Source: Telluria beijingensis
GTDB lineage: Bacteria; Pseudomonadota; Gammaproteobacteria; Burkholderiales; Burkholderiaceae_D
Direction of reading: 5' to 3'
Length of the DNA: 64,000 nucleotides
Assembly (NCBI RefSeq): GCF_030770395.1
Contig: NZ_CP132480.1
Location: 2,606,855-2,670,854 of the forward strand
This document shows, one piece after another, positions 48,945 through 59,051 of this stretch. The position numbers and the translations under genes were made by a program. The notes under the pieces were generated by a model. That model was given only the letters and a program-made list of their open reading frames with translations. It was not told where the DNA came from and made no database searches. The first letter of the stretch is position 1; every line of letters begins with the position of its first letter.

Positions 48945-50132
48945 TCAGCCCTGCAGGCGCGCCGCGATGGTCGCGACGAGATCATTGGCGGCGGTGCGCG
49001 CCAGCGCGTCCTGGGCCAGCACCGCCTCGATCGACGGCGCCGGGCCGTGCGGCACGTCGTCCAGCACCTGGCCGACGACACGGTCGATATCGCGGAAACC
49101 GATACGGCGCTCGAGGAAGGCCTGTACCGCCACCTCGTTGGCCGCGTTCAGCAGCGCGGGCGCGGTGCCGCCGGCGCGCAGCGCATCAAAAGCGAGTGCC
49201 AGGCACGGGAAGCGCTCGAAGTCGGGCTTCAGGAACTGCAGCGCCGCCATCGCGGTCAGGTCGAGCTGGGCCACGCCCGAGTCGATCCGCTCCGGATACG
49301 CGAGCGCATTGGCGATCGGGGTGCGCATGTCCGGGTTGCCCAGCTGGGCCAGCACCGAGCCGTCGACGTAGGACACCATCGAGTGGATCACGCTTTGCGG
49401 GTGAATCACGACCTCGATCAGGTCGGCCGGCGCGCCGAACAGCCAGTGGGCCTCGATCACTTCGAGGCCCTTGTTCATCATGGTCGCCGAGTCGACGGAA
49501 ATCTTGCGGCCCATGACCCAGTTCGGGTGCTTGCAGGCTTCGTCCGGGGTGACATGCTCCAGGGTGTGAACCTCGCGATTGAGGAACGGGCCGCCGGACG
49601 CAGTCAGCAGGATCTTCGACACGCCGGAGGCGCCCGGCACCCGCGCATACGTCGCCGGCAGCGCCTGGAAGATCGCGTTGTGTTCGCTGTCGACCGGCAG
49701 CAGGGTCGCCTTGTGCTCGCGCACGGCGTCCATGAACAGCTGGCCCGACATCACCAGCGCTTCCTTGTTGGCCAGCAGGATCTTCTTGCCGGCGCGCGCC
49801 GCGGCGAGCGTCGGCGCCAGGCCGGCGGCGCCGACGATGGCGGCCATCACGATGTCGGTGTCGGGGCTGGAGGCGATCTCGCACAGCGCCTGTTCGCCAT
49901 ATTCGACGCTGGTCGGCAGGTCGGCGATCAGGGCCGCCAGCTGGCGGGCGGCGTCAGGGCTGCCGACCACCGCGCGCTGCGGGCGGAACTGGCGGCAGCA
50001 GGCGGCCAGTTCTTCCACGCGCGCGTGCGCGCTGAGTGCGTACACGCGATAGCGGTCCGGGTGGCGCGCCACGACGTCGAGGGTCGAGGCGCCGATCGAA
50101 CCGGTGGCGCCGAGAATGGTAATGCCTTGCAT
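48945..50132 (-). CDS. dxr: 1-deoxy-D-xylulose 5-phosphate reductoisomerase
   Basis: The 395-residue enzyme makes 2-C-methyl-D-erythritol 4-phosphate in the MEP isoprenoid pathway. It has the NADPH motif [14 protein letters not shown] (8-21), [27 protein letters not shown] (metal site) and [46 protein letters not shown] is diagnostic. The ATG at 50132 has AAGGA upstream. It supplies precursors for UppS encoded two genes upstream. Confidence 0.97.
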   Translation of the reverse strand: MQGITILGATGSIGASTLDVVARHPDRYRVYALSAHARVEELAACCRQFRPQRAVVGSPDAARQLAALIADLPTSVEYGEQALCEIASSPDTDIVMAAIVGAAGLAPTLAAARAGKKILLANKEALVMSGQLFMDAVREHKATLLPVDSEHNAIFQALPATYARVPGASGVSKILLTASGGPFLNREVHTLEHVTPDEACKHPNWVMGRKISVDSATMMNKGLEVIEAHWLFGAPADLIEVVIHPQSVIHSMVSYVDGSVLAQLGNPDMRTPIANALAYPERIDSGVAQLDLTAMAALQFLKPDFERFPCLALAFDALRAGGTAPALLNAANEVAVQAFLERRIGFRDIDRVVGQVLDDVPHGPAPSIEAVLAQDALARTAANDLVATIAARLQG

Positions 50133-50144
50133 GAAAACTTCCTT

Positions 50145-50975
50145 CTAGAGCCGGGTGGCGATCAGGGCCGCCAGCGGCAGGACCGGCACCAGGGCGTCGA
50201 TCCGGTCCAGCACGCCGCCGTGGCCGGGCAGCAGGTTGCTGCTGTCCTTCATGCCGGCGCGGCGCTTGAGCTGGGATTCGAACAGGTCGCCGACCACGCT
50301 GGCGACGACGATGAGGGCGATCACGGCCAGCATGCCGGCCCAGCCGAAGCTGGCCTGCACCCGCACCGCGAAGGTGTTGGCCAGCGCCTCGCCGCCGAAC
50401 AGCACGGTGAGCGCGGCCAGCAGCAGGGTCACGATGCCGCCGCCGATGGCGCCTTCCCACGATTTGCCGGGCGAGATCGATGGCGCCAGTTTGTTCTTGC
50501 CGAAGGTCTTGCCGCACACATAGGCGAAGATGTCGGCCGACCACACGATGACCAGCACCGACAGCAGGAATAGCGCCGAATACTGGAACAGCATGACGAT
50601 GGCGGCAAAGCACGCTACCAGCGCGATCGCGTACAACAGGCTGAGGAGGGTATTGCCGGTGCTGGCCAGCGGCGGCAGGCCGAGCTTGAGGGTGGGTGCG
50701 AAGCGCAAGCCCCACAGCAGTACGCCGATGGCGAACCAGAAGGTCGGATTGCCCTGCTCGCGCATGAAGAAGGCATAGGCGAAGGCCAGGGTCCAGGCCA
50801 CGGCGATGACGACCGCGCTTTTCGCGCCCGGATTGAAGAGGCGGAAGCATTCCCAGATCGCCGCCCCGAAGAACAGCGAGGCGACCACCGCGAACGCCGT
50901 GGGGTGGTTGGAATACAAAACCGGCAGCAGGACTGCCAGCAGGACGAGCGCGGTGATGATCCGGGTCTTGAGCAT
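50145..50975 (-). CDS. cdsA: phosphatidate cytidylyltransferase
   Basis: The 276-residue membrane protein makes CDP-diacylglycerol from phosphatidate and CTP. About eight helices are visible and the CdsA signature near the C-terminus is complete: SVVGDLFESQLKRRAGMKDSSNLLPGHGGVLDRIDAL. The ATG at 50975 overlaps the uppS stop by one base (TGATG), indicating translational coupling. Confidence 0.97.
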   Translation of the reverse strand: MLKTRIITALVLLAVLLPVLYSNHPTAFAVVASLFFGAAIWECFRLFNPGAKSAVVIAVAWTLAFAYAFFMREQGNPTFWFAIGVLLWGLRFAPTLKLGLPPLASTGNTLLSLLYAIALVACFAAIVMLFQYSALFLLSVLVIVWSADIFAYVCGKTFGKNKLAPSISPGKSWEGAIGGGIVTLLLAALTVLFGGEALANTFAVRVQASFGWAGMLAVIALIVVASVVGDLFESQLKRRAGMKDSSNLLPGHGGVLDRIDALVPVLPLAALIATRL

Positions 50976-51724
50976 CAGTTGGTCTTCTTCGCTACTTGGG
51001 CACTCGTCTGTCCGAAGCGCCGTTCGCGCCGCTGGAACGAGGCGATCGCGTCGTCCAGTGCCTCGGGCGTGAAATCGGGCCAGAAGGTGCTCGTGAAGTG
51101 CAGTTCGGCATACGCCAGCTGCCACAGCAGGAAATTCGAGATGCGTTCCTCGCCGCCGGTCCGGATGAACAGGTCGGGTTCGGGCGCATACGCCATCGCC
51201 AGGTGCGGAGCCAGCATTTCCTCCGTAAATTCGGTCACGCCGGGGTTGGCCTGCACCATCTTCCCCGTTGCCTGCATGATATCCCAGCGGCCGCCATAGT
51301 TGGCGCACACGGTGACGGTCAGGCGCGAATTGCCGGCGGTACGGCGCTCGGCATTGGCGATCATGTCCTGCAGCTTGGGGTCGAAGCGGCTCAGGTCGCC
51401 CACGACTTTCAGGCGAATATTATTGGCGTGCATCTTCGAGACTTCGCGCTCGAGGGCCGTCACGAACAGGCGCATCAGGAGCGAGACTTCGTCGGCCGGG
51501 CGGCGCCAGTTTTCGGACGAGAAGGCGAACAGGGTCAGGTATTCGACGCCGCGCAGCACGCAGGCTTCCACGATGCCGCGCACGGCTTCGACGCCCTTGA
51601 CGTGGCCGGCCACGCGCGGTAGCAGGCGTTTAGTGGCCCAACGGCCATTGCCATCCATGATGATGGCGATATGGCGCGGCACGGCGGGCGTGTCGGGAAC
51701 GGCGGTGGTCGAACTTTTGAACAT
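50975..51724 (-). CDS. uppS: undecaprenyl diphosphate synthase (cis-prenyltransferase)
   Basis: The 249-residue enzyme builds the lipid carrier for peptidoglycan and other envelope polymers. Motifs: [16 protein letters not shown] (catalytic Asp), [28 protein letters not shown] and the C-terminal [30 protein letters not shown]. The ATG at 51724 (MFKSSTT) starts just before the conserved domain; the longer frame upstream has no support. Confidence 0.97.
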   Translation of the reverse strand: MFKSSTTAVPDTPAVPRHIAIIMDGNGRWATKRLLPRVAGHVKGVEAVRGIVEACVLRGVEYLTLFAFSSENWRRPADEVSLLMRLFVTALEREVSKMHANNIRLKVVGDLSRFDPKLQDMIANAERRTAGNSRLTVTVCANYGGRWDIMQATGKMVQANPGVTEFTEEMLAPHLAMAYAPEPDLFIRTGGEERISNFLLWQLAYAELHFTSTFWPDFTPEALDDAIASFQRRERRFGQTSAQVAKKTN

Positions 51725-51880
51725 CGAGAATCCAGCAGTGTTGCGCCAGCAGAGCTGCACCAGCAGGGTTGCGCCCGGATGGGCGCCTTGGCCAATCAGA
51801 ATTGGACAATCATAAGGTAGGCGGACCGGCCGCGGCAAGTTGCCGGGGCCGGTCCGCGGGAAAGCCGGGCGGCTGACGCC

Positions 51881-52441
51881 TTACACCGTCAGGATTTCCT
51901 TCTCTTTCTCGGCCAGCAGCTTGTCGATGTCGGCCACGGCCTTGTCGGTCAGCTTCTGGATCTCGTCCGAGGCGCGGCGCTCGTCGTCTTCCGAAGCGGT
52001 TTTGTCTTTGACCATTTTCTTAAGGGCTTCGTTGGCATCGCGGCGGATATTGCGCACGGCGATCTTCGCGTCTTCGCCTTCGGACTTGGTCAGCTTGACC
52101 ATCTCCTTGCGGCGCTCTTCGGTCAGCGGCGGGGTCGGCACGCGGATCATGTCGCCCTGGGACGACGGGTTCAGGCCCAGGTCGGCATCGCGAATCGCTT
52201 TCTCGATGGTCGCGGCCATTTTCTTTTCGAACGGCTGGACACCGATGGTGCGCGCGTCGACCAGGGTCAGGTTGGCCACCATCGGCAGCGCGGTCGGCGA
52301 GCCGTAGTACTCGACCATCACGTGGTCGAGGATGCCGGTGTGGGCGCGACCGGTACGGACCTTGGCCAGGTCGGCTTTCAGGGTCTCGATGGACTTGGCC
52401 ATGCGCTCTTGCGCGTTCTTTTTGACGTCAGCCAGGGACAT
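51881..52441 (-). CDS. frr: ribosome recycling factor
   Basis: The 186-residue protein splits post-termination ribosomes with EF-G. It has the conserved [25 protein letters not shown] and the triple-helix segments with [20 protein letters not shown] and [14 protein letters not shown]. Length and start are normal; the ATG at 52441 has AAGGAG upstream. It lies between pyrH and uppS, separated from uppS by 156 nt. Confidence 0.98.
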   Translation of the reverse strand: MSLADVKKNAQERMAKSIETLKADLAKVRTGRAHTGILDHVMVEYYGSPTALPMVANLTLVDARTIGVQPFEKKMAATIEKAIRDADLGLNPSSQGDMIRVPTPPLTEERRKEMVKLTKSEGEDAKIAVRNIRRDANEALKKMVKDKTASEDDERRASDEIQKLTDKAVADIDKLLAEKEKEILTV

Positions 52442-52469
52442 GCTGCTCTCCTTGTTGTTCAGTAATATT

Positions 52470-53186
52470 TTAAACGTGTACCAGTGTACCCTCGTCTTCG
52501 CCCATGATCACGCGGGTGAGCGCGCCTGGCTTGACGATGGAGAACACCTTGATCGGCAGTTTCTGGTCGCGGCACAGCGCGAAGGCGGTGGCGTCCATCA
52601 CTTGCAGGTGCTTGGCGATGGCTTCGTCGAACGAGATGTTCTCGTAGCGGGTCGCGTGCGGGTCTTTCTTGGGGTCGGCGCTATACACGCCGTCGACCTT
52701 GGTCGCCTTCAGGACGATCTCGGCCGAGATCTCGGCGCCGCGCAGGGCGGCCGCGGTGTCGGTGGTGAAGAAGGGGTTGCCGGTGCCGGCGGCGAACACG
52801 ACCACCTTGCCTTCTTCGAGGTATTGCAGGGCTTTCGGGCGCACATAGGGCTCGACCACCTGCTCGATGCCGATCGCCGACATGACGCGGGCGGTGATGC
52901 CGACGTGGCGCATGGCGTCGGCCAGGGCCAGCGCGTTCATGACGGTGGCCAGCATGCCCATGTAGTCGGCGGTGGCGCGGTCCATGCCCTGGGCGCCGGG
53001 GGCGACGCCGCGGAAGATGTTACCGCCGCCAATCACGACCGCCACCTGCACGCCCAGCTTCGCCACCTCGGCCACGTCGGCCACCATGCGCTCGATGGTG
53101 GCGCGGTTGATGCCGAACGGGTCGTCGCCCATCAGCGCTTCGCCAGACAGTTTCAGGAGGACTCGTTGGTAGGCTGGTTTTGTCAT
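52470..53186 (-). CDS. pyrH: UMP kinase
   Basis: The 238-residue amino acid kinase family enzyme phosphorylates UMP to UDP. Motifs: [14 protein letters not shown] at the N-terminus, [56 protein letters not shown] and [14 protein letters not shown]. The ATG at 53186 has TAGGAG upstream. It is separated from tsf by a gap with a terminator and inverted repeats, so it probably begins its own transcript with frr. Confidence 0.98.
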   Translation of the reverse strand: MTKPAYQRVLLKLSGEALMGDDPFGINRATIERMVADVAEVAKLGVQVAVVIGGGNIFRGVAPGAQGMDRATADYMGMLATVMNALALADAMRHVGITARVMSAIGIEQVVEPYVRPKALQYLEEGKVVVFAAGTGNPFFTTDTAAALRGAEISAEIVLKATKVDGVYSADPKKDPHATRYENISFDEAIAKHLQVMDATAFALCRDQKLPIKVFSIVKPGALTRVIMGEDEGTLVHV

Positions 53187-53325
53187 GGAAGCGGCTCCTA
53201 ATGTGATGTTTCGATGTTGCGAATTCGGGTCCGACCATGGCCTCGTGGGCCGCGGTCTCATCTGCCCCTGGGGCGATGGCATTGTAAGGCGGGCGCTGCG
53301 CGCGAGGCGCTACGGTGATGCGTCG

Positions 53326-53436
53326 AACTTAGGTTCCCGCCTGCGCGGGAACGACGTGCGCCAGGCGCGGACTACAGGAGCCTCCATCGGCCCGCACCGT
53401 TCGAACGTCGTTCCCGCGAAGGCGGGAACCCAAGTT
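53326..53436. repeat. inverted pair of REP-like intergenic repeats
   Basis: In the 336-nt gap between tsf and pyrH, a 31-nt unit at 53326-53356 (core GGTTCCCGCCTGCGCGGGAA) recurs inverted at 53406-53436 with two mismatches, 49 nt apart. Each unit has an internal palindrome TTCCCGC/GCGGGAA. This is the common dispersed intergenic repeat of Burkholderiales, able to fold into a large cruciform or mRNA hairpin. The rest of the gap (53187-53325) shows no gene. Confidence 0.85.
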
Positions 53437-53490
53437 TCCATGCCCAGCCACAACATCATTGCAGCCACGCACACAAACCGCCCCACCTTG

Positions 53491-53514
53491 AAAAAACGGA
53501 CCTTGCGGCCCGTT
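53491..53514 (-). terminator. Rho-independent terminator of the rpsB-tsf operon
   Basis: On the minus strand AACGGGCC pairs with GGTCCGTT (one G-T pair) around a GCAA tetraloop, followed by a run of T. It begins 9 nt after the tsf stop. Confidence 0.88.
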
Positions 53515-53522
53515 CTTTTCGA

Positions 53523-54431
53523 TTACTGCTTGTTGGCAGCCATCTGTGCTGCGACTTCGGCTGCGAAGTCGTCGACCTTCTTCTCGATGCCCTCGCCCAC
53601 CACGTACATGGTGAATGCCTTGACGGTGGTGTTCGATGCCTTCAGGTATTGCTCGATCGACTGCTTGTCGTTCTTCACGAACGCCTGGTTCAGCAGCGAC
53701 ACTTCTTTCAGGTACTTCTGCACCGAACCGTCGATACGCTTGGCGACGATTTCTTCCGATTGCGGCTGCTTGCCTTCGGCGACGGCTTTCTCTGCGTCTT
53801 CCTTGGCCTTCAGTTCGGCAACCGAACGCTCTTTTTCGATCATTTCAGCAGGCACTTGCTCCGACGACAGAGCGACCGGCTTCATTGCAGCGATGTGCAT
53901 GGCCAGGTCCTTGCCCACTTGCTCGTCCGCACCGTCGAAATCGACGATCACGCCGATACGGGTGCCGTGCAGGTACGACGCCAGCTTGCCGGTGGTTTCG
54001 AAGCGCTGGAAGCGACGCACGGTCATGTTCTCGCCGATCTTGCCGATCAGGCCGGTACGCACGTCGTCGAAGGTCTTGCCGTCGTGCGGCAGGGCTGCCA
54101 GGGCGGCGACGTCGGCCGGGTTGTTTTCGGCGACCAGCTTGGCGGCCAGGTTGACCATGGCCAGGAATTCTTCGTTCTTGGCGACGAAGTCGGTTTCGCT
54201 GTTGACTTCGACCAGCGCGCCGACGTTGCCGGAGATATAGGTTGCAACAACGCCTTCGGCGGTGATGCGTGCCGATGCCTTCGATGCCTTGCCGCCCAGC
54301 TTGACGCGCAGGATCTCTTCGGCACGACCCATGTCGCCTTCGGCCTCGGTCAGTGCTTTCTTGCATTCCATCATTGGCGCATCGGTCTTCGCGCGCAGTT
54401 CACCTACCATCGCTGCAGTAATCGCTGCCAT
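53523..54431 (-). CDS. tsf: translation elongation factor Ts
   Basis: The 302-residue guanine-nucleotide exchange factor for EF-Tu has an N-terminal UBA-like domain ([39 protein letters not shown]) and the core with [14 protein letters not shown] and GVIVDFDG. Normal length. The ATG at 54431 follows TTAGGAG. It is the second gene of the rpsB-tsf operon, with an attenuator-like hairpin in the spacer. Confidence 0.98.
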   Translation of the reverse strand: MAAITAAMVGELRAKTDAPMMECKKALTEAEGDMGRAEEILRVKLGGKASKASARITAEGVVATYISGNVGALVEVNSETDFVAKNEEFLAMVNLAAKLVAENNPADVAALAALPHDGKTFDDVRTGLIGKIGENMTVRRFQRFETTGKLASYLHGTRIGVIVDFDGADEQVGKDLAMHIAAMKPVALSSEQVPAEMIEKERSVAELKAKEDAEKAVAEGKQPQSEEIVAKRIDGSVQKYLKEVSLLNQAFVKNDKQSIEQYLKASNTTVKAFTMYVVGEGIEKKVDDFAAEVAAQMAANKQ

Positions 54432-54500
54432 GTTGATTTCTCCTAAATGTTTTATCCAGGTTGCAGGTCGTTATGACAACGCCCCACAGGTATTCAGCTT

Positions 54501-54535
54501 AAAAAAAGGGGGGCTCGTGTGTGCGGCGCCCCCTT
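54501..54535 (-). terminator. intercistronic hairpin between rpsB and tsf
   Basis: On the minus strand AGGGGGC pairs with GCCCCCCT across a 13-base loop, followed by seven T residues. It lies between the rpsB stop and the tsf start, so it probably terminates part of the rpsB transcripts and lowers tsf expression relative to rpsB. Confidence 0.75.
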
Positions 54536-54568
54536 CGATGTGTCAGCGGGTAATTAACCCGCCGTCAC

Positions 54569-55318
54569 TTATGCCTGCTCGGAAACTTCGACGAAGTCGT
54601 CGCCGGCAGCCTTGACCATTTCAACGACTTCGTTGGTGGCGTTGGCACGGCCTTCCAGGATCGCATCGGCGACGCCGCGTGCGTACAGGGTGATGGCTTT
54701 CGACGAGTCGTCGTTACCAGGGATCACGTGGGTCACGCCTTCTGGCGAGTGGTTGGTGTCGACGATGCCGATGACCGGGATGCCCAGCTTGCCGGCTTCG
54801 GTGATGGCGCCCTTGTGGTAGCCGACGTCGACGACGAAGATCGCGTCAGGCACGCCGCCCAGGTCCTTGATGCCGCCGATCGACTTCTGCAGCTTTTCCA
54901 TTTCGCGCGAGAACATCAGCGCTTCTTTCTTCGACATCTTCTCGACCGAACCGTCTTCGACTTGCGCTTCCATGTCTTTCAGGCGCTTGATCGAGGTCTT
55001 GATGGTCTTGAAGTTGGTCAGCATGCCGCCCAGCCAGCGCTGGTCGACGTAAGGCACGCCAGCGCGCTGTGCTTCAGCGGCGATGATGTCGCGTGCCTGG
55101 CGCTTGGTGCCGACCATCAGGATGGTGCCGCGGTTGGCCGAGATCTGCTTGATGGTTTTCATCGCATCCTGGTACATCGCCATGGTTTTTTCCAGGTTGA
55201 TGATGTGGATCTTGTTGCGATGACCGAAGATGAACGGCGCCATCTTTGGGTTCCAGAAACGGGTCTGGTGGCCGAAGTGGATACCGGCTTCCAGCATTTC
55301 ACGCATAGTAACGGACAT
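54569..55318 (-). CDS. rpsB: 30S ribosomal protein S2
   Basis: The 249-residue protein has the S2 signatures [41 protein letters not shown] and [24 protein letters not shown], plus [24 protein letters not shown]. The ATG at 55318 (MSVTMREM) has GGAGA upstream. It is the first gene of the operon, behind a strong promoter and a 135-nt leader. Confidence 0.99.
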   Translation of the reverse strand: MSVTMREMLEAGIHFGHQTRFWNPKMAPFIFGHRNKIHIINLEKTMAMYQDAMKTIKQISANRGTILMVGTKRQARDIIAAEAQRAGVPYVDQRWLGGMLTNFKTIKTSIKRLKDMEAQVEDGSVEKMSKKEALMFSREMEKLQKSIGGIKDLGGVPDAIFVVDVGYHKGAITEAGKLGIPVIGIVDTNHSPEGVTHVIPGNDDSSKAITLYARGVADAILEGRANATNEVVEMVKAAGDDFVEVSEQA

Positions 55319-55453
55319 GTAATTCTCCAGGGTTGGGTCTTGAATGTGACCAGTCACCAGTCAGGCACCCTTTTAGGGCCACATTCGCGATTTCTATAAA
55401 AAATAAAAGATGCTTTTTACAACATTGCTCGATACGAATCCGAGCAACCCGAG

Positions 55454-55482
55454 ATTCTAGCGGGATTTGCCGTTTTATTCAA
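55454..55482 (-). promoter_or_regulatory. sigma-70 promoter of rpsB-tsf
   Basis: On the minus strand TTGAAT (55482-55477) and TAGAAT (55459-55454) are separated by exactly 17 bp. The leader down to the rpsB start is about 130 nt and holds small palindromes (CCCTAAAAGGG and GTGACTGGTCAC), which may belong to autoregulation by S2. Confidence 0.75.
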
Positions 55483-55534
55483 GCGTGACGTGGAGCCAGC
55501 GGCGGCTGCCGCCCTGATGAAGGAATGTTTCCTC

Positions 55535-55540
55535 TATAAT
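55535..55540 (+). promoter_or_regulatory. -10 element of the map-glnD promoter
   Basis: A perfect TATAAT lies 40 nt before the map start in the divergent rpsB-map gap. The -35 at the right distance is weak (CCCTGA, or CTGATG with a short spacer). Confidence 0.5.
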
Positions 55541-55580
55541 GGATCCTTATTGCACAGACTACTGCAGGATAAGAATCCCC

Positions 55581-56426
55581 ATGGCATCCACCCCCAAGAC
55601 TCCCGAAGAAATCGACGGCATGCGCGTCGCCTGCCGCCTCGGCTCGGAAGTGCTCGACTATATCACCCCCTTCGTCAAGCCCGGCGTCACCACCGGCGAA
55701 CTCGACCGCCTGGCCTACGAGTACATGGTCAACGTCCAGGGCACAACGCCCGCCACGCTGAACTACGCGCCGCCCGGCTACCCGCCCTTCCCCGGCTCGA
55801 TCTGCACCTCGCTCAACGACGTGATCTGCCACGGCATCCCGGGCGACCGCGTGCTCAAGGCCGGCGACGCGCTGAACATCGACATCACGCCGATCACCAA
55901 GGACGGCTACCACGGCGACAACAGCCGCATGTTCCTGGTCGGCGAACCGTCGATCATGGCGCGCCGCCTGTCCGAGATCACCTTCGAGTGCATGTGGCTG
56001 GGCATCGCCGCCGTCAAGCCGGGCAAGCACCTGGGCGACATCGGCCACGCGATCCAGCAGCATGCCGAGAAGGCCGGCTACAGCGTGGTGCGCGAATTCT
56101 GCGGCCACGGCGTGGGCCGCGTGTTCCACGAAGAGCCGCAGGTGCTGCACTATGGCCGTCCGGGCACGCTCGAGGAACTCAAGCCGGGCATGATCTTCAC
56201 CATCGAGCCGATGATCAATGCCGGCCGCCGCGACATCAAGGAAATGCCGGACGGCTGGACCATCAAGACGAAAGACCGCAGCCTGTCGGCGCAGTGGGAA
56301 CACACGGTGCTCGTCACCGAGACCGGGGTCGAAGTGCTGACCATGTCGGCCGGCAGCCCGCCGCCGCCCGCCATCGTGCTGCCGCTGCTGAACCCGGGCG
56401 CGGTGCCGACCCTGGCCGCGGCCTGA
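55581..56426 (+). CDS. map: type I methionine aminopeptidase
   Basis: The 281-residue metalloenzyme removes N-terminal methionine from new proteins. Metal ligands are in NIDITPITKDGYHGDNSRMF (two Asp), FCGHGVGRVFHEEP (His), TIEPM (Glu) and SAQWEHTVLVT (Glu). The conserved CTSLNDVICHGIP is present. The C-terminal ~25 residues (PPPPAIVLPLLNPGAVP) are a proline-rich extension. The ATG at 55581 starts right before KTPEEIDGMRVACRL. It is divergent from rpsB and 10 nt before glnD. Confidence 0.97.
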   Translation: MASTPKTPEEIDGMRVACRLGSEVLDYITPFVKPGVTTGELDRLAYEYMVNVQGTTPATLNYAPPGYPPFPGSICTSLNDVICHGIPGDRVLKAGDALNIDITPITKDGYHGDNSRMFLVGEPSIMARRLSEITFECMWLGIAAVKPGKHLGDIGHAIQQHAEKAGYSVVREFCGHGVGRVFHEEPQVLHYGRPGTLEELKPGMIFTIEPMINAGRRDIKEMPDGWTIKTKDRSLSAQWEHTVLVTETGVEVLTMSAGSPPPPAIVLPLLNPGAVPTLAAA

Positions 56427-56436
56427 AGGAGCGCCG

Positions 56437-59019
56437 ATGGGACAGGCCGCCCTGCTCGACAACGCCCGCACCGCGCTGCGCCAGCGCCTGAAGGCCGAAC
56501 GCCAGCTGGTGTTCCAGGCCTTCCAGGAAGACGGCAAGCCCGAGAAACTGCTGCGCAGCCTGCGCCAGGTGGTTGACGGCGTGCTGGTCGACGCCTGGCA
56601 GGCGGCCGGCCTGCCGCCCGACACTGCCCTGGTGGGCGTGGGCGGCTACGGGCGCGGCGAACTGTTCCCGTATTCCGACGTCGACCTCCTGATCCTGCTG
56701 GGACAGCCGGCCGACGCCATCACCCAGGCCCGCCTCGAAGGCCTGGTCCAGTTGCTGTGGGACCTGGGCCTGGAGATCGGCCACAGCATCCGCACCGTGG
56801 ACGAATGCCTGGTCGAATCCGGCGCCGACATCACGGTGCAAACCAGCCTGCTGGAGGCGCGGCTGGTCACCGGCAGCACGCCGCTGTTCGAGGAATTGCA
56901 GCGGCGCTACCGCGACGCCCTCGATCCGCAAGCCTTCTTCCAGGCCAAGACCGCCGAGATGCGGCTGCGCCACGCCAAGTACGAGTACACCGCCTTCGCG
57001 CTCGAGCCGAACGTCAAGGAAAGCCCGGGCGCGCTGCGCGACCTGCAGGTGATCCTGTGGGTGGCCAAGGCGGCCGGCCTGGCCGACACCTTCGGCCAGC
57101 TCGCCACCCGCGGCCTGATCACGCGCATGGAAGCGCGCCAGCTGATGGAAAAGGAAAGCGCCTTCAAGGACATCCGCATCCGGCTGCACCTGCATACCAA
57201 GCGGCGCGAAGACCGGCTGGTGTTCGACGTCCAGACCGCGATCGCCGGCACCCTGGGATTGACCGCCAGCGGCGAAGGCCCGGACGCGCGCCGCGCCAGC
57301 GAATTCCTGATGCAGCGCTACTACTGGGCGGCCAAGACGGTGACCCAGTTGAACACGATTTTGCTGCAGAATATCGAGGCCCAGTTGTTCCCGCAGCCGG
57401 CGGTGGCGTTCCCGATCAGCAATTCCTTCCTGCAGGTGGGTAACCTGATCGACATCGCGGCCGACGACACCTTCGAGAAGTCGCCCGCCTGCATCCTCGG
57501 CATCTTCGTCGCGATGATCGAGCGTAACGAGATCAAGGGCATGACGGCGCGCGCCACCCGCGCGCTATGGCATGCGCGCACCCGCATCGACGACGCCTTC
57601 CGCGCCGATCCGGGCAACAAGGCACTGTTCCTGCGCGTGCTGCAGGCGCCGAACGGCCTGGTGCATGCGCTGCGCCGCATGAACGAATTCGGCATCCTGG
57701 GCCGCTACCTGCCGGCCTTCCGCAAGATCGTCGGCCAGATGCAGCACGACCTGTTCCACGTGTACACCGTGGACCAGCACATCATGATGGTAGTGCGTAA
57801 CCTGCGCCGCTTCACGATGCCGGAACATGCCCACGAATACCCGTTCTGCAGCCAGCTGATCGCCGACTTCCACGACAACTGGCTGCTGTACGTGGCCGCC
57901 CTGTTCCACGACATCGCCAAGGGCCGCGGCGGCGACCATTCCAAGCTCGGCATGGAAGACGCCGAGCAGTTCTGTCGCGGCCACGGCCTGTCCAGCGAGG
58001 ACACCGAGCTGGTGGTATTCCTGGTCGAGCAGCACCTGACCATGTCCACCGTGGCCCAGAAGCACGACCTGTCCGATCCCGACGTGGTGCGCGCCTTCGC
58101 CGACGTGGTCAAGGATGAGCGGCACCTGACCGCCCTGTACCTGCTCACGGTGGCCGACATCCGCGGCACCAGTCCCAAGGTGTGGAATGCCTGGAAGGCC
58201 AAGCTGCTGGAAGACCTGTACAAGGTGACACTGCGCGTGCTGGGGGGCGAGCCGCACACGGCCGACCGCGAGCTGCGCATGCGCCAGAAAGAGGCGCTGG
58301 CCACGCTGCGCCTGTACGGCCTCGACGCCAACGCCCACGAGGCGCTGTGGAAGCAGCTCGACGTCGCCTATTTCCTGCGCCACGACGCCTCCGACATCGC
58401 CTGGCAGACGCGCGCCCTGCACGACAAGGTCGACGCCAGCAAACCCATCGTGCGCGCGCGCCTGGCGCCGATCGGCGAAGGCCTGCAGGTGGCGGTCTAT
58501 GTGCAGGACCAGCCCGACCTGTTCGCGCGCATCTGCAGCTACTTCGACCGCAAGAACTTCAGCATCCTCGACGCCAAGATCCACACCACGCGCCACGGCT
58601 ATGCGCTGGACAGCTTCCTGGTCGCGGACGAGAACTTCGCCGGCAGCTACCGCGACATCATCAGCCTGATCGAGCACGAGCTGTGCGCGCAGTTGCTGTC
58701 GCAGGAAGCGCTGCCGCCGCTGGCGCGCGGCCGCCTGTCGCGCATGTCGCGCACCTTCCCGATCACCCCGACCGTCGAACTGCAGCCGGACGAACGGCGC
58801 CAGTTCCACGTGCTGTCGATCGCGGCCAACGACCGTCCCGGCCTGCTGTACGCGATCGCCAGCGTGCTGGCGCGATACCGCCTGAACCTGCACACGGCCA
58901 AGATCATGACCCTGGGCGAGCGCGTCGAGGACGTGTTTTTGATCGACGGCGCCGCCCTGAACAACCCGCGCACGCAAGTGCAGCTCGAGACCGACCTGCT
59001 CGACGCGCTCAAAGTGTGA
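56437..59019 (+). CDS. glnD: bifunctional PII uridylyltransferase / uridylyl-removing enzyme
   Basis: The 860-residue nitrogen sensor has a nucleotidyltransferase domain with GVGGYGRGELFPYSDVDLLIL (Asp81, Asp83), a GlnD UTase helical domain, and an HD phosphohydrolase domain (about 430-560, LFHDIAKGRGGDHSKLG). Two C-terminal ACT domains follow (about 690-765 and 795-860, NDRPGLLYAIASVLARYRLNLHTAKIMTLGERVEDVFLI). It uridylylates PII when nitrogen is low and removes UMP when glutamine is high. Start 10 nt after map with GAAGGAG upstream. Confidence 0.98.
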   Translation: MGQAALLDNARTALRQRLKAERQLVFQAFQEDGKPEKLLRSLRQVVDGVLVDAWQAAGLPPDTALVGVGGYGRGELFPYSDVDLLILLGQPADAITQARLEGLVQLLWDLGLEIGHSIRTVDECLVESGADITVQTSLLEARLVTGSTPLFEELQRRYRDALDPQAFFQAKTAEMRLRHAKYEYTAFALEPNVKESPGALRDLQVILWVAKAAGLADTFGQLATRGLITRMEARQLMEKESAFKDIRIRLHLHTKRREDRLVFDVQTAIAGTLGLTASGEGPDARRASEFLMQRYYWAAKTVTQLNTILLQNIEAQLFPQPAVAFPISNSFLQVGNLIDIAADDTFEKSPACILGIFVAMIERNEIKGMTARATRALWHARTRIDDAFRADPGNKALFLRVLQAPNGLVHALRRMNEFGILGRYLPAFRKIVGQMQHDLFHVYTVDQHIMMVVRNLRRFTMPEHAHEYPFCSQLIADFHDNWLLYVAALFHDIAKGRGGDHSKLGMEDAEQFCRGHGLSSEDTELVVFLVEQHLTMSTVAQKHDLSDPDVVRAFADVVKDERHLTALYLLTVADIRGTSPKVWNAWKAKLLEDLYKVTLRVLGGEPHTADRELRMRQKEALATLRLYGLDANAHEALWKQLDVAYFLRHDASDIAWQTRALHDKVDASKPIVRARLAPIGEGLQVAVYVQDQPDLFARICSYFDRKNFSILDAKIHTTRHGYALDSFLVADENFAGSYRDIISLIEHELCAQLLSQEALPPLARGRLSRMSRTFPITPTVELQPDERRQFHVLSIAANDRPGLLYAIASVLARYRLNLHTAKIMTLGERVEDVFLIDGAALNNPRTQVQLETDLLDALKV

Positions 59020-59051
59020 TCCACCTTTTTTTTGATAGCAAAGCTTCACCC

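Noticed and set aside
53326..53436. Possible CRISPR-like repeats
   Set aside because: Only two units, facing each other rather than in tandem, with internal palindromes; they are REP-like elements.
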